Assembly: GCA_964487285.1 (NCBI GenBank)
Contig: CAZAPZ010000087.1
Coordinates: forward strand, 1 to 6,726
From: CAZAPZ01 sp964487285
Lineage (GTDB): Bacteria; Campylobacterota_A; Desulfurellia; JAADFJ01
Direction of reading: 5' to 3'
Length of the DNA stretch: 6,726 bases
The notes beneath the pieces were generated by a model that worked only from the letters and a program-made list of their open reading frames with translations, searched no databases and had not been told where the DNA came from. Positions within the stretch are counted from its first letter, which is position 1. Each line of letters opens with the position of its first letter. This document shows, one piece after another, positions 6,601-6,726 of this stretch. Position numbers and translations under genes: made by a program.

Positions 6601-6682
6601 CGAGAAAGTTGTGTGGAAGAAAGGTTGCAGGCAATTATCTATTTTTTCATATTGTATGAAACTTAAAGGAGGTTTCTTATGA
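6593..6682 (+). CDS. Possible 29-residue leader ORF coupled to the edge gene
   Basis: This ATG overlaps the mini-ORF in another frame and opens 29 codons that end in a TGA sharing ATGA with the start of the next gene, a classic translational-coupling arrangement. The AAAGGAGG at 6573-6580 is 12 bases from this ATG, further than ideal. Its 3' codons also encode the ribosome site of the next gene. The peptide is basic in the middle, has two cysteines, and resembles nothing I recognise. It could be chance. Confidence 0.25.
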   Translation: MISEKVVWKKGCRQLSIFSYCMKLKGGFL

Positions 6683-6726
6683 AGCGTTTTGGTTTCGCTA
6701 TATTTATTTTGATGATTTTTTCAGTA
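6679..6726 (+). CDS. Start of a probable exported protein (partial, runs off the window)
   Basis: Only the first 16 codons are present. They begin at an ATG six bases after a consensus AAAGGAGG (6665-6672). The peptide MKRFGFAIFILMIFSV is a positive N-terminus followed by a hydrophobic core, which is the beginning of a Sec signal peptide or signal anchor. The protein continues past the right edge, so its function cannot be inferred; a periplasmic binding protein or lipoprotein would fit. It lies 210 bp downstream of the MarR-family gene on the same strand. I see no clear terminator or convincing promoter in between, so co-transcription with the regulator is possible. Confidence 0.6.
   Translation, partial: MKRFGFAIFILMIFSV

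Overview
The window is AT-rich bacterial DNA carrying a compact four-gene operon on the minus strand (aclB-aclA-frdB-frdA, read from about 5520 down to position 1). A divergent MarR-family regulator gene (6010-6468, plus strand) lies upstream of it, and the first codons of a probable exported protein sit at the right edge (6679-6726, plus strand). Between the two divergent units lies about 590 bp of non-coding DNA. It holds a candidate promoter for each side and a large, degenerate inverted repeat.

The two acl genes encode the two-subunit bacterial ATP-citrate lyase. The small ATP-grasp subunit (AclB) and the large subunit (AclA), which combines a CoA-binding/phosphohistidine domain with a citrate-synthase-like domain, keep every landmark I could check. 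The two frd genes encode an iron-sulfur subunit and a flavoprotein of the fumarate reductase/succinate dehydrogenase superfamily. They are of the non-classical kind: the flavin-linking histidine is replaced, and the iron-sulfur subunit has two four-Cys ferredoxin-like motifs. The genes are separated by 1 bp or overlap by 8-13 bp, so they are almost certainly co-transcribed and translationally coupled. Citrate cleavage plus fumarate reduction are two of the signature reactions of the reductive TCA cycle. The simplest reading is CO2 fixation by that cycle, although some acetate-oxidising sulfate reducers (Desulfobacter type) run ATP-citrate lyase in the citrate-forming direction. Further cycle genes may lie beyond the left edge, where frdA ends exactly at position 1.

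The organism cannot be named from the sequence. Two-subunit ATP-citrate lyase is known in Chlorobi, Campylobacterota, some Desulfobacterota, Nitrospirota and other anaerobes or microaerophiles. The low GC content and the non-classical Frd fit an anaerobic or microaerophilic bacterium of that kind.

The MarR-like protein has a good sigma-70-type promoter (TTGACA, 17 bp, TACAAA) whose spacer is a near-perfect 18-bp palindrome, a likely autoregulatory operator. A 9-bp half of this palindrome recurs inside the candidate acl promoter, so the regulator may also control the acl-frd operon. Downstream, a strong Shine-Dalgarno/ATG module occurs twice 92 bp apart. The first copy opens a 4-codon ORF and an overlapping 29-codon ORF that ends in an ATGA overlap with the start of the edge gene.
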